A stretch of 64,000 nt of DNA from Nephrocerus scutellatus (lineage: Eukaryota > Arthropoda > Insecta > Diptera > Pipunculidae), in NCBI GenBank assembly GCA_947095585.1, contig OX352765.1, positions 56,570,920 through 56,634,919 of the forward strand, in the 5' to 3' direction. The number at the start of each line of letters is the position of its first letter. Positions within the stretch are counted from its first letter, which is position 1. Positions 1 to 10,606 of the stretch are shown here, piece after piece. The notes under the pieces were generated by a model. The model did no database searches. It saw only the letters and a program-made list of their open reading frames with translations, and was not told the origin of the DNA. The position numbers and the translations under genes were made by a program.

Positions 1-191
1 AGTAGAGCGATAAATCAGCTGGAAAATAATAAGGCCCGGGGTCAGATGGTATCCCAGCGGAGTTGATTAAGTCAGAAGGGTCCGCAATACACCAAGTAAT
101 TTATGAACTAATAGTGCAAGTATGGGAGGAAGAAGCGATGCCAAACTGGCGACTGGTGAAAAGGCATCCTGTGCCCCATACATTAGAAAGA
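1..191 (+). mobile_element. RTE-clade retrotransposon fragment, plus strand
   Basis: Short plus-strand piece of an RTE-type non-LTR retrotransposon, covering the stretch that encodes the first reverse transcriptase motif (the NNKAxGSDG region, here degraded) and the following PIHKK region. It matches the plus-strand fragments at 13851-14045 and 19911-20105 almost base for base. It enters from the left window edge and stops at about 191, where the opposite strand of the same family begins without a spacer. Frame is broken and no product is expected. Confidence 0.85.
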
Positions 192-1223
192 ATCGCGGTA
201 ACGCTCGTAGATCTTATCATTATAGAGTCTCCGGAATCGTCCTTCCTGACATACGGGGCCAAAAATTCTTCGTAAGACTTTTCTCTCGAACGCGGCTAAG
301 AGGTCAGAATTCTTTTACTAAGCACCCAAGTCTCGGATATGTGAGTACTGGTATGATCATTGTCTTATATATCAACAGCTTGGATGTTATCGTTAAGTTT
401 CTGGATTTGAAGAGTCTTGACAGACTATAGTAGGCTTTGTTGTCTTTAAGCAACCGTGCGCGTATTTCTAGTTCCATGCTGTTATCGGCTGCTATAGTTG
501 ACCCGAGATAGTTAAAGGATTGTACTACTTCAAATTCGCGCTCCACTATTTGAATTGAGGGACCAATGTTGGATCTTTTACTCGCAGACGTGGCCACCAT
601 GTACTTTGTTTTGCTCTCATTTATATGCAGCCCCAGATTTCATGCCGCCTGCTCCTTCTGGATGAGAGCTTCCTGTACAGCTCTTCGGTTTCTACCAACG
701 AAGTCAATATCCTCTGCGTAAGCCAGTATCTGAATGGACTTATAGAGGATTGTTTCTCTCGCCGTTACGTCAGAGTCTCGGATCACTTTCTCCAACGTCA
801 GGTTGAAGAGGACGCAGGCCAGTCCATCCCCTTGTCGGAGTCCGTTATAGATGTGGAATGGGATTGATAGTGATCCGGATATTTTTACTTGGCTTATAAC
901 ATTGCTCATGGTCAACCTACATAGTCGTGTCAGTTTATTTGGGATGCCGAATTCTCTCATGGCTTTATAAAGTTCTACTCTGGCTATGCTATCATAGGCG
1001 GCTTTAAAGTCTATAAAAATATGGTGTAGTGAGTTTTGAAACTCTAGACATTTTTCCATCTCCTGCCTTAGGGTGTAAATCTGATCAGTTGTTGTTTTGC
1101 CTGGGATGAAGCCACACTGGTATGGACCAATGATGACTTTAGCGTATGGGGCTATCCTGTCTTGAAGGATAGAGGAGAAAATCTTATACGCGGTACTCAA
1201 GAACTTTATACCACGATAATTGT
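192..1223 (-). pseudogene. RTE reverse transcriptase, 3' half, minus strand
   Basis: Minus-strand RTE fragment. Read leftward from 1223 it gives RT motifs YRGI, the GFIPGK block, FIDFKAAYDS (motif A), GLRQGDGLA (motif B) and AYAEDID (motif C) at 709-720, then the thumb region and the start of the C-terminal domain. The first catalytic Asp of the usual YxDD box is Glu, which should abolish polymerisation. The 5' half (endonuclease and RT start) and the last part of the 3' domain are missing, and there is a frameshift near 640. It faces the plus-strand fragment at 1-191, so the two can pair as an inverted repeat only where they overlap in content, which is little. Non-functional relic. Confidence 0.88.
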
Positions 1224-1551
1224 TGTGTAATGTATGATTATTGTATTTATACTTGATCTTATATTTTAGTGTAAGACAGATGTTGTTTGTAAGTTGTAGC
1301 ATGAAGCTGTAGTTTAAAATAACTCTGATTTTATTTACTCAAACTTATTCTTTTTACTTCAGTTCAGTTCTTCAGCTCTTCAGTTCTGCAAAGACTTGAG
1401 TACTCTAAGCTCGAACATTTTTCTCGTTTCCATCGAATTCGATTTATCGAGGTTTTACTATGTTAGCAAATGAAGCCGGAATAAAAGGCTTATAAAATTG
1501 CATTTGGGAATAAACTGCAAAACCGATCTCTTTACTTCTTCATTTCTTCAG
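1224..1551. other. Unassigned spacer, possibly LTR-derived
   Basis: AT-rich sequence between the RTE relic and the octamer microsatellite. It has no credible coding frame. On the minus strand it contains an AATAAA-type signal near 1324-1336 and a TATAA-like string near 1490, as an LTR might, but I found no second copy in the window to prove that. Short pre-repeat motifs of the type cttcagttc appear near 1365-1385 and resemble the unit of the adjacent microsatellite. Confidence 0.4.
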
Positions 1552-1773
1552 TTGTTTAGTTCTTTAATTCTTTAATTCTTTAGTTCTATAGTTCCTTAGT
1601 TCTTTAATTCTTTAATCCTTTAGTTCTTTAGTTCTTTAGTTCTTTAGTTCTTTAGTTCTTTAGTTCTTTAGTTCTTTAGTTCTTTAGTTCCTTAGTTTTT
1701 TAGTTCTTTTGTTCTTTAGTTATTTTGTTCTTTAGTTCTTTAGTTTTGTTAGTTCTTTAGTTCTTTAGTTCTT
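1552..1773. repeat. (TAGTTCTT)n octamer microsatellite
   Basis: About 27 imperfect copies of an 8-bp unit, tagttctt, with the cleanest run at about 1620-1690 and variants (ctttaatt, cttagttt) at the edges. It lies exactly where the Copia element ends, so the missing 3' half of Copia is replaced by this array. Confidence 0.9.
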
Positions 1774-3316
1774 CAAAGATTCTACTTCATCCTTCATGGC
1801 CAGACTCCATTTATCACGTTCTTTGAATGTGACTGCTTGCTGATAACATTTTGGCTCTAAAACATCATGTTTCATAACCTTAACTTCAGTGATTAACCGC
1901 TTTGGTGGTACACCTTTATTTGTTCGCTCTGAAACGCGCCGTTGCTGTTGTTGTCCCCCAACAGCCAAATTGTCATCGTACCCTTCTTCGATTTCGTCGA
2001 TTGCTGCGTTCTCTTCAATTGCCGGTGTCGATTCATCTTCTGGCCTTTCGACTTCTTCATTGGATTCGTCTTCTCGGATTTCGACTGATACCGTCGCTGG
2101 GATGATTTCCCCTTCGCCATCGACGAATCGAACGTCACGGCTTATGACAACCTTTCGCTTTACTGGATCAAAACATCTGTATGCTTTTGAGTTTTCATTA
2201 TAACCAACAAAAACCATTTGCGCTGCAGTATTATCCAATTTTCGTCGCTTTTCTGATGGAATATGAACGAAACATTTTGAACCAAATGTAACGCAATGCT
2301 TCATACCTGGTTTTTTGTTGTTCCATAGCTCGAATGGTGTAGTTTCGATCGTTCTTGATAGTAAACGATTTTGCAAATAATTAGCCATATTCACCGCATC
2401 AGCCCAAAACATGTTTGGCAAATTAGCACCAACATGCATCGAGCCATTTCAATCAACGTGCGATTCTCACATTCAGCAACGCCATTTTGAAAACTTGAGT
2501 ACGGTGCTGTGTATTGCATCTGAATACCGTTGTTCTGTAAAAACTTCTTTACTGCAGCGCCGGTGTATTCTCCTCCTCGATCCGATCGGAGAATAACTGG
2601 CTTTCGACCGAACTTGTTTTGAACGATTGCCGTGTACTGTTGCAGCTTTTCGAATACTTCCGACTTTTCTTTTAACAGATATACGACTGTATATTTCGAA
2701 AAATCATCAATCATCGTTAACAAGTAGCGTCGTCCACTCGGCGATTCCGTTTGCATCGGCCCACACAAGTCCGTGTGAACCAAATTCAAAACATTCTTTG
2801 ATTCGCTTATTGACTGTTTTGGAATCGGCGACCGAGTCTGTTTTGCCTTTAAACAAACTTCGCACTTTTCCTTGATGCCGCAATCAACGATTTCGATACC
2901 ATCAACCATTTGCTTCGAGCACATTTCCTTGATTGCTTCTGGATCACGATGACCAAAAATTCGATGCAAATTATGAATACAATTTGCTTTGTGCTCAAGC
3001 CTTTCAACAACTGCGTTGGCTTTATTCGGTTGACGTAACAAATACAAATTGTTGATTTCGTCTGCTATTGCGATTTGCACGTTTCCCTTGATGATTTCGC
3101 ATATTTCGTCGTAGAAAATACCTTAAAACCTTTTGCTGCTAATTTCTTGACCGAAATTAGATTTCCCTTAATTCCTGGCACAAACAAAACGTCCGTAAGT
3201 GTAGCTGCATTGGTTTGCCCATCGCTATTGACAAATTCGATTTTGCATGCACCTTTTCCTCCGACGTGAACCCTTTCACCATTTGCAACAGTCAAGCTGC
3301 TGCCGGCCGCGCCCAA
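1765..3316 (-). pseudogene. Copia protease end, integrase and RT start
   Basis: Two overlapping minus-strand frames (3316-3065 and 3080-1765, the latter itself shifting near 2420) carry the Copia pol front half. Visible parts are the post-protease segment, the pre-integrase zinc region (LHRIFGHRDP, then CEVCLKAK), the integrase core with VHTDLCGPM, RSDRGGEY and QNGVAE, giving the D-D-E triad, and the integrase tail with the WNNKKPG motif. The copy ends at AMKDEVESL, the first conserved box of Copia RT. Integrase would join element cDNA to the genome. The core is complete by motif, but the frame changes leave no functional polyprotein. Confidence 0.92.
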
Positions 3317-3331
3317 CTCAACAAAGAAACC

Positions 3332-4178
3332 TTAATTGTCACTCACGTGACTTGTTGCAGCGCTGTCGACCACCCAAGTGTTGATGTCACTGGACGATGC
3401 AGTGAACAAGAATTCGTCGCCATTTTGCTTTACTGTATTCGCTTTATGTTTTGAACCCTTTTCTGGATTGTTCTTTTTCCACTGTGCGTATTTTCTGCAG
3501 TCTCGCTTTAGATGACCTTTAGATTTACAAAAATAGCACTCCAAATGGCTGGCAGTCGTCTTTAAAATCGATTTCTTAGTTACACCTGAATTTTCGATGC
3601 GTCGATGATATTCGGCAATCAACTTGGCTTTGACAAATATGATCGTCAAATCAGCTTCGTCCCTTAATTCAAGCGCTGTAATCAATGCATCATAGCTAGT
3701 TGGCAAACTGCTCAAAAGCATCGCCACTCGCTTCCGTCACCGTCTCACCATGCTTGACCAATTGTTGAAACAAATCGTTCAATTCGTTTATGTGCGTTTC
3801 AACATTGCCGCCGTCTGCCATCCTTTTCTTGCAAATGCGCCGTATAATTGTAATTCGATTTTCGAGTGTCCTACCTTGGAAATGATCTCCTAATGCTTTC
3901 CAAGCTTCAGCTGCCGTTTTCGCCGATCGAGTGATACTGTGAAGTGGCCGCGAAGTGTTCAAAACGATTTTTGCATGAGCCTTTTGATCGTTTTCTTCCC
4001 ATTTCTTGATTTCAGCCTCTTTAGCACTGGTTTCAGTAGCGACCGGTTTGGCTTCCGTCAAAATCGACCAACATTTGGTACCTTTCAAGAAATGCTCCAT
4101 TTCATACTTTCAGTCGAAGTAATTTTCACCGTTCAAAGGATGCACATCGTAGCTTCTTTTTATTTCTGGATTTCCCAT
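3332..4178 (-). pseudogene. Copia gag with zinc knuckle and protease active site
   Basis: Gag begins at a minus-strand ATG at 4178 (MGNPEIKRS...). A TGA at 4110-4112 replaces the Trp that Copia gag proteins keep after the NGENYFD-type motif, so translation would stop after about 22 codons. The remaining frame runs 4100-3696 and shifts near 3710 to 3727-3332. That part carries a CCHC knuckle (CYFCKSKGHLKRDC) and the protease active site WVVDSAATSHV (D-S-A type). Gag would form the virus-like particle. The single W-to-stop change and the frameshift make it a pseudogene. Confidence 0.9.
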
Positions 4179-4353
4179 TTTTCTTTAAACTTTAACTTTA
4201 ATTGTCTTTAAATTTATTTCTCCTTAGGTGCTGATACCGCAATACTTTTATTCCTTTAATGCTTTACTTTTTTCTTTATTTTAATTGTCTTTAAAGTGCT
4301 TTACCGCAAACTAGTTTTTTTCTTTATTTTCACCTTTAAGCAAACGATATTTA

Positions 4354-4367
4354 CTCGGCCCATAACC
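4354..4367 (-). promoter_or_regulatory. Copia primer binding site, half initiator tRNA type
   Basis: Read on the minus strand, GGTTATGGGCC lies directly after the LTR terminal CA. Copia elements of flies prime from an internal fragment of initiator tRNA-Met, and this string matches that anticodon-stem type rather than a TGG-CCA terminus. This placement fixes the inner border of the LTR. Confidence 0.8.
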
Positions 4368-4797
4368 TGTAGAACGCAGTAAAGAAAAAAACAGACTATA
4401 AAGTTTTAATTGAACAGTTTATATAGAAAATACCATACTCTATAAGGTTACAAAGAATACTATAATTAGACAAAATTGTGTACACAAAAAATAATCTATT
4501 TGTTATGAAAAAATAACAACATTGCCAATAACAACAGTACTTTTCAACTAAATTTAAGACGTTGCCCATTATATATTTCTTCAACAATAAAAATTCATTT
4601 GAGTAGGGCACTTCCCTACTTTACTAATGTGATTCACTATTGTCGCCCATGCATTCTTTGTGTCCTCATTGCCGAACATGTGCAGTTTGTTTACTTAGGC
4701 GACTAGTATAATTTATTGCATGGTTATTTATGTGGTGTGACGTGTAGTAATAAATTGTATTGTTTATGGGTTTTGGTTGTGCGTACGTAGTGTTACA
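4368..4797 (-). repeat. Copia 5' LTR
   Basis: About 430 bp. The inner end is ...TTCTACA at 4368; the outer end is TGT... at about 4797 or 4802 within the palindromic string gtagtgttacactac. A TATATAAA box lies near 4423-4430 on the minus strand, about 55 bp before the inner end. No partner LTR remains, so the outer edge is a best guess and no target duplication can be read. Confidence 0.75.
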
Positions 4798-4867
4798 CTA
4801 CACCCTCACCCTTTAGAGAAACATTTTTATTTTATATAGGAAAATAAAATTTTTGTAATTATATAAT

Positions 4868-5800
4868 ACTAGCTGTCCCCGGGCGCTTTGCTACCCGCCC
4901 ACTGACGCCACGCCAACTTACACCCGCCTTTCCCGGCTGCCCCATCCCACTGACCCCCGCCCACTGACCACCCACCCATTGACCTCATACACACTGACCC
5001 ACCGCCCACTGACCTCCCGCCCGCTGACCTCTCGCCCACTGACCACCCACCCATTGACCCCATACACACTGGTCCACCGCCCACTGAACTCACACCCACT
5101 GACCTCACAACCACTGACCTCCCGCCCACTGACCACCCACCCATTCACACTGACCCACCACCTACTGAACTCACAACCACTGATCTCACACCCACTGACG
5201 CCACGCCCACTTACACCCGCGTTTCCCGGCTGCCCCATCCCACTGAACCCCGCCCACTTACCTCCCACCCACTGACGGCACGCCCAGTTACACCCGCGTT
5301 TCCCGGCTGCCCCATCCCACTGACCCCCGCCCACTGACCTCCCGCCCACTCACGCCACGCCCAATTACACCCCAATAACTAACCAACTCACCAATCCAGA
5401 AAACTATAGAATCGACACTTATACAGGCAAAAAATGTACACTTGTTTGACGTTTTGTTTTGTCAACGACTTCCTTTTTATTTAAATATATTATATGGTTT
5501 GAATTTGAGCCAAATTTTCGGAAAAAAAACGACACCAGCGCCACCTATCGGGTCCAAATTTCGTCAACGACATTCTTTTTATTTAAATATTATATGGTGT
5601 AAATTTGAGCCAAATCGTTCCATAAATAAGAATTTTAAGAAAAAACGATACCAGCGCTACCGAGCGGGGCTAATTCAACTTTTACACCTTTTCTGGACTT
5701 CCACAAATAATTTAAGACCAAAATTAGCCAAATCGGTTCAGCCGTTCTCGAGTTTTAGCCAGACTAACGAACAGCAATTAATTTTTATATATATTGGATA
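4868..5800 (+). mobile_element. Unclassified interspersed repeat U2 with internal minisatellite
   Basis: Starts at ctagctgtccccgggcgc and ends in ttttatatatatt. The 3' part holds two related blocks (near 5441-5560 and 5555-5640) with tcgtcaacgac, tttttatttaaatat and gccacctatcgggtcc-like strings, then a conserved tail with ggttcagccgttctcg. Repeats that begin TAGCTG.CCCGG and end in TATATATA are widespread in arthropods; I cannot name the class. A 5'-truncated second copy lies at 49712-50037. It sits between the Copia LTR and the gypsy-E 3' end. No coding capacity is credible. Confidence 0.65.
4889..5372. repeat. 10-12 bp minisatellite (cccactgacc type)
   Basis: Dozens of imperfect copies of a unit close to cccactgacctcccg and its 10-bp core, arranged in longer blocks: the string cccggctgccccatcccactga recurs at about 4934, 5228 and 5305 in shortened form. 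Long Thr/Pro/Leu- or Gly/Ser/Val-rich frames across it are products of the repetition. Confidence 0.88.
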
Positions 5801-6164
5801 TTTTGGTAGTTGTTCTTATGCTGTATATGTGTTTTTGTATGTGATTATTATAAAACTATTATTCTTCTAGGTAAAATATAATAGTGTTATAGTAAAATTA
5901 TTATTTCTATTTTGTACATGGTTTATATAATTTTAACATATTGTTGTGTATGGCTTTATTCATACCATTTTTTTTTATTGTGGTGTTTACACCGTTTCTA
6001 CTTATTATTTCGTATGGTCCTTTATATGGACTTTGGCTTTTTGTTCTATTCTCTACTTTTAATAGGACTAAGTTTCCTATGTTTGCGTTTAATGTATTTT
6101 TATAATCATTGTTGCTTTTTAATGTTCTATTCATTTTTAAATTCTCTATATTAACTTCACTTGC
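5801..6164 (-). pseudogene. Gypsy-E integrase C-terminal part (piece 4)
   Basis: Last of four colinear pieces of one minus-strand gypsy pol. The frame ending at 5907 shows the integrase C-terminal fold typical of 17.6/297-type gypsy elements: ANIGNLVLLKVENR, then SPYKGPYEI and the VNTTIKKNG string, ending LKLYKPCTK. The N-side of this piece is cut by U1 near 6165; where gypsy ends and U1 begins is uncertain by some tens of bases because gaatttaaaaa occurs in both contexts. The 5801-5906 stretch downstream of the stop has no features I recognise. Confidence 0.8.
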
Positions 6165-6990
6165 CCGTGGGTCGGTCGTCTGTCGTGGATTCTTGCGATC
6201 AATTTTTAACCCACTTCCCATGTCCCGATTTTATTGAAATTTTGCACACATGTGTATTTCCGGAGACAGCACTTTCTATTAATTTTGAGGCCCCTCGGGC
6301 TGCGGGGTCGGGGGGCTCCCATACAAAAAATTTAAAAAAATTACCCGATTTTCTTCAAATTTTACACACATGTGTATACCCAATAAACAATACTTTTGGT
6401 AGTGATCGGGTCCCGGGTTCGGCCGCAAGGCCCTTATACATTCTTTAAATATCTATACTGGCATCAGATATTCGTCGCCCTTTATGGACTGTGTGCGGTG
6501 TGTGCTGCGCAGTCGGCTGCGCTGCATGGTTTTGGTGGTAGAGAGAGAGAGAAATCTTAGCTCACGCACAAATGAACCCAGCAAATGAAACGAGACATAA
6601 ATGTTTTATGCTTAATTCAACTTACATATTTTATTTACTGAATTGTTTTTTTTATTGATGTCGTTTTTTGTCGATATCAACATACAGATAGAACAACAAG
6701 TTTTCACAATATTCTGTCATTTCGCGTTTTCATAAATTAGTTCAGCGCAGTCAAAGAGTTCTTAAGACAAATGTTCGTGTTTCTTATTTGCTCAGAGTAT
6801 GAGCGTGCTCTAAGTGCTCAGAATAAAATGATCTGAGCATTTTCAATTTTAACATCTGATGTCAAATGTCTGTTTCGATGATTTTCTCCTACAATAAAAA
6901 AAAATGGCCCAGGATCGAGGGGCTCCTATATAAATTTCTGCGATTAGAGAATTTAGATGAAAAATTTTAATTTGTATGGGTTGTTTTTTT
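6165..6990 (-). mobile_element. Unclassified repeat U1, inverted copy
   Basis: Reverse-complement copy of the sequence at 56641-57660 and 61441-62450. Shared landmarks are the cacacatgtgtat strings followed by a cgggt or cggg block, the tatgggagcccc/ggggcccgatc modules, the (GA)n run at 6539-6552, and the caacccataca end at 6980-6990. It interrupts gypsy-E pol between pieces 3 and 4, which supports it being a mobile element. It lacks terminal inverted repeats or LTRs that I can see and has no coding frame. Confidence 0.7.
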
Positions 6991-7123
6991 ATTTTGTTAG
7001 TTATGTCTCTGGTATTTTATTTTTGTAGTGCTGTTTTCAGGCTAGTTCGTAGTTCGTTTGTATAGTCTTTGTAATTATAGAATTTTTGATTATTGGTTAT
7101 TATGTCACTCGGTATAATTGCTA
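6991..7123 (-). pseudogene. Gypsy-E integrase fragment (piece 3)
   Basis: Minus-strand continuation of the gypsy-E integrase tail (IITNNQKFYNYKDYTNEL...), with one TAA stop near 7045. It begins in frame with piece 2 once Bel-A and one copy of the 5-bp target duplication (tgcta left, tgata right, one mismatch) are removed. Its left end runs into U1. Confidence 0.85.
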
Positions 7124-7575
7124 TGTTCAGAATTGAATTAATCTTTGCTGATGAAAAAAATGATATCTGTTTAAATTTATTTAGATCTTTTTATTTCTTG
7201 ATAATAATCCTGTGTTGCTTCATGCTTGATAATTTTCTTCTAAAAAAATTAGTTTTTAACATTCAGACTTGCTGCCTTGGCAGTTTACACGGCAAGTTTC
7301 TTTTCCAAAATTGATTAATGGTTTACATGTGCTTGATTAATGGTTTACATGCGCAAGTTACATCTGTTTACATTTGTATTTATAATCTATTTCTAACTAC
7401 ATTTTCGGACTTAATATAATATTACATTTCGACTGAATTTATCATAAGTATGTAAATTAAGTGTTATTTAATAATGAGTAATTTGGGTAAATATTCATTA
7501 AATTCGTATTTTTAATCATACTAAATTGTCTTTTTGCTGTGTTTCAGGTAAATGACCATCAATTGAATTCAAACA
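7124..7575 (-). repeat. Bel-A 3' LTR
   Basis: 452 bp, minus-strand ends TGTTTGAATTC...CTGAACA. The purine tract ccgggggagta lies just inside at 7576-7589, as expected for plus-strand priming next to a 3' LTR. Pairs with 12742-13173. Confidence 0.92.
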
Positions 7576-9079
7576 TACTCCCCCGGTTGAATCCTTATCA
7601 GATTCAAGTATTGGAAGTCGGCATAGTTTTTGTATCGATCGTTTGAATACACCAATTTTAGTTTTGATATCTGCTACTCGAACCTTCTCGTCATCGCCAG
7701 GATATAATTTAACTACTCGTCCGATTAGCCATTGAGTAGGTGGAAGGTTTTGATCTTCCACTAGAACGACATCGTTTAGCTTTAAATTCTTATACTATAT
7801 TTAGATCTTGACTGCAGGGCTGCTAGGTACTCCAATTGCAATCTTTTCCAGAACTGTAAATAAATGCGATTTACAATGTCCCATCTTGTGTGTGGATGTA
7901 ACTTTAGATCGATGGGTTTTTCTGGTATTTGGTGAATTACACTTTCGTTTAAAAAGTGCGCTGGCGTAAGGAATTCTAGTTCGCAATTTTGTCCGGGGCA
8001 AAGCGGCCTGGAGTTTAGAATCCCTGCTATCTGCACGGTAAGTGTTGAAAATTATTCAAGGGTAAGTATTTTATCTCCAATAGTTCGAGTGAGTTGTATT
8101 TTTGTGGAGTTGTATTTTTTTGACTGCGCTTTCCCATAGACCACCTTGATTGGGTGCTGCTGGTGGGATGGGTCTCCATTGTATTTTGTTCTTGAAAAGA
8201 TTAGAAGCGATTATGTTATCATGATTGCTTAAAAATGTGTGTATTTCTCGGAGATAATTCCTTGCACCAGTAAAATTGGTAGCATTGTCACAGTGGCATA
8301 ACCCTCTTCGGCTTACAAATCGTCGTAATGCGCCAAGGAATGACTCGGTTGAGAGATTCATGCAAATTTCTATATGTATAGCGTGCGTACTGAAGCACAC
8401 AAAAATGCACAAATATGCCTTTATCGGAATTGAACCTCTTCGTCTCACTGAATGGATTGTAAACGGTCTGCAAAAATCTAGCCCCACGGTACCAAATGAT
8501 ACTGTATGCTTCACTCTGTCCTACAACTGCCCCATTATCTGTTTTACCATCTTGGGATTCTGTCTTATACATTTACGAAATACGCTTCTCGCGACTTCCT
8601 TTCCTCTGAGTATCCAAAAATTGTGACGAACAATGCTCATTAACAGATTGGTAGGTGATTGATGTCGCGATTGGCGCCTTTGGTGAGATTATCACTGGAT
8701 GAATGGTATTGTATGGCAATGCCGACTTTTCTAGCCTGCCTCCTACTCTCATAAGGCCTTCATTACATATGAATGGATTTAGTTGCCTTAGTTTGCTTTT
8801 TACGGAAATTGCCTTGTTGTTTTGTAGGCAATGATATTCATCGGTGAACTCATTAATTTGCCAATATATAATGATTTTTTGGTTTGCCAGCTCAAGCTCT
8901 GGTGGTGTCAACACGCCTGATAGCCTGACCCATTTGTTCTTTCTGGCCCTTATGTTATTAAAAAATCTAAGCATGTACGAAATTACCTTTTGCAACTTGA
9001 AGTAGCTTGAGTATTTTTTACCCAGCAATAGTATGACATCGTCGTTTCGATTGACAGCTTTAGATTCGGTAGTGATCAC
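7576..9079 (-). pseudogene. Bel-A integrase region
   Basis: Minus strand, several frames. Starting at 9079: the linker and N-terminal part (LMRVGGRLEKSALPYNTIHP, then the HCSSQFL zinc region), the catalytic core (GLDFCRPF, CHCDNATNFTGA, QGGLWESAVKK at 8514-8071, giving D, D, E), the C-terminal BEL motif ILNSRPLCP with LTPAHFLN at 8036-7782, and the final domain TQWLIGRVVKLYPGDDEKVRV at 7761-7576. Integrase inserts the cDNA. In the core, RRGLCHCDNATNF looks internally shortened relative to the equivalent Bel-B text (RRGVPTNIYTDNGSNF), and frame changes near 8570, 8060 and 7780 break the chain. Confidence 0.9.
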
Positions 9080-10602
9080 ATTGTAGACTTCAACTTGGAC
9101 TTCTTCGTTGGTCTCAGTGGTTTGTCACTGATCCGGCCAGTGTTTCTCGTCCTTTGCCAGCCAAGCTGGGCCATCCCACCAGAGTTTGCTTTTAAATATT
9201 TCCTCAGCTGTTTTTCCTCGTGTTGCGCAATCAGCTGGATTGTGGCTGGACGGGACATGTCGCCATGAATCTCTATTATATGCTCCAATGATTTCAGCTG
9301 TTCTATTGGCGACGAACGTAGTCCAACGCCGTGGTTGACTGGAGAGCCAGTCTTATACAATCTTCGAGTCAGTCCATAATGTAACTGAAGCAACTTCAAT
9401 TGATAGAATATTTGTGATTTTGTTTGCCAGTCTGCTTTGGTGTTTGGCAGAGGTTGTTTCGAAGGTCGATCCATGTCATGTTGGCTTCAGGCGGTAGCTC
9501 GTCATCCCATCCAATTTTTTGCAGCCATAAGCTTTGAAAAAGTATTTTTATCCTTATAGTGATGGGTGATAAGGGTCCCAGAGGGTCAAAGATTTTTTCA
9601 GCTTCGGACAAAAAACTTCGCTTCGTATGCTTTTCCTTAATTTCGAGATTTACTTGGAAAATAAAGTGATTCTGGTAAGGACGATACGCCAGTCATAAGG
9701 TCGTCCACATAGATGTCATTTTCAATGGCTCGACATGCTTATGGTTGTGTCTGTGCGTGCAACTGTGCCAACTCCCTTAAACATCTGGTTGCCATGAATG
9801 CGGCGCAGGCCATTCCATATGTTACTGTGTTTAATGCGTAAGGACAAATGCATTGTTCTTCATCTCGCAATAGAATTATTTGAAGTTTAGTATCCGTTTT
9901 GTCGACCATGACATGTCGGTAAATTTTTTCGATGTCCCCCACCAATACATATTTATGTTGCCGAAACCGCGTGAGGATTTGAAATAGGCTTGATTGTACA
10001 TTTGATCCTACCATTAAATTTTCATTCAGTGAAGTTCCTGTGGTTGATTTCGCAGACGCGTCGAAGACTACCCGCATTTTTGTCGTACTGCTGGAGGCCT
10101 TCAAAACTCCATGGTGTGGTAGGATATAAGACTTTTGAAGCTGTGCGTTAGTTATGTTAATTGGTTCCATATGATGTAAATCTTGATATTCTGAAAGAAA
10201 ATCTGTGTACAGCTGACGAAATTTGGCGTGTGCGTGAAATCGTTTCTCCATTCCTAATAATCTTGAGAGTGTTTGTTGATATGTTAATCCGATTGGTTTT
10301 GATGCTTCTTTAAACGGGAGTCTAGTGATGAATCTTCCGTTATCTTCCGTCGTTGCCTTGAACCAATCTTCACAATCCTGCTCTTCCTTTGTTATTTTGC
10401 TAATCGGAGGAATCTCTTCGATCGTCCAGAACCGTTGCAATGTTGTATCGATATTAATGATTGTAGTAAACGACTGCAAGACCTCTGTATCTCTACCGGC
10501 TACCACCCATCCTAGCTTAGTATCACGCGCTATTAAATTCATATTATCCAATTTTTTGCTGGCATTCCTTAGTAGTTCGAAAACGATATCTGCTCCAATC
10601 AA
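9080..10602 (-). pseudogene. Bel-A reverse transcriptase and RNase H remnant
   Basis: The longest Bel-A frame (10602-9739) starts with IGADIVFELL and continues through LPHHGVLK, MRVVFDASAKS and DIEKIYRHVMV. The catalytic box IYVDDLMTG is at 9700-9711 in a shifted frame, so the Asp pair survives. Downstream, EKIFDPLGPLSP is the usual post-RT BEL motif. The RNase H part is represented only by its end, near 9460-9090, where WRHVPSSHNPADCATRG-like text can be read across frames. The expected central RNase H residues are missing between about 9400 and 9480. Non-functional. Confidence 0.9.
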
Positions 10603-10606
10603 TATG

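Larger units (their letters stand above)
1774..4797 (-). mobile_element. Ty1/copia retrotransposon, 3'-truncated
   Basis: Minus-strand Copia element with, from right to left, a 5' LTR (4368 to about 4797), a half-tRNA primer site, gag, protease, integrase and only the first residues of reverse transcriptase. The domain order gag-PR-IN-RT is diagnostic of Ty1/copia rather than gypsy or BEL. The rest of RT, RNase H, the polypurine tract and the 3' LTR are absent. Stops and frameshifts occur in gag and between PR and IN, so it is dead. It belongs to the same minus-strand series as Bel-A, Bel-B and gypsy-E to its right. Confidence 0.93.

Noticed and set aside
4869..5349. Gly/Ser/Val-rich and Thr/Pro/Leu-rich repeat proteins
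   Set aside because: Translations of the cccactgacc minisatellite on both strands; no start context and no second line of evidence.
5442..5870. Open frame of 142 codons after the minisatellite
   Set aside because: It runs through the U2 tail and spacer with no domain, and the second U2 copy does not keep the frame.
5801..5906. Envelope gene downstream of gypsy-E pol
   Set aside because: Only about 100 bp remain between the pol stop and U2. No open frame, signal peptide or fusion motif is visible.
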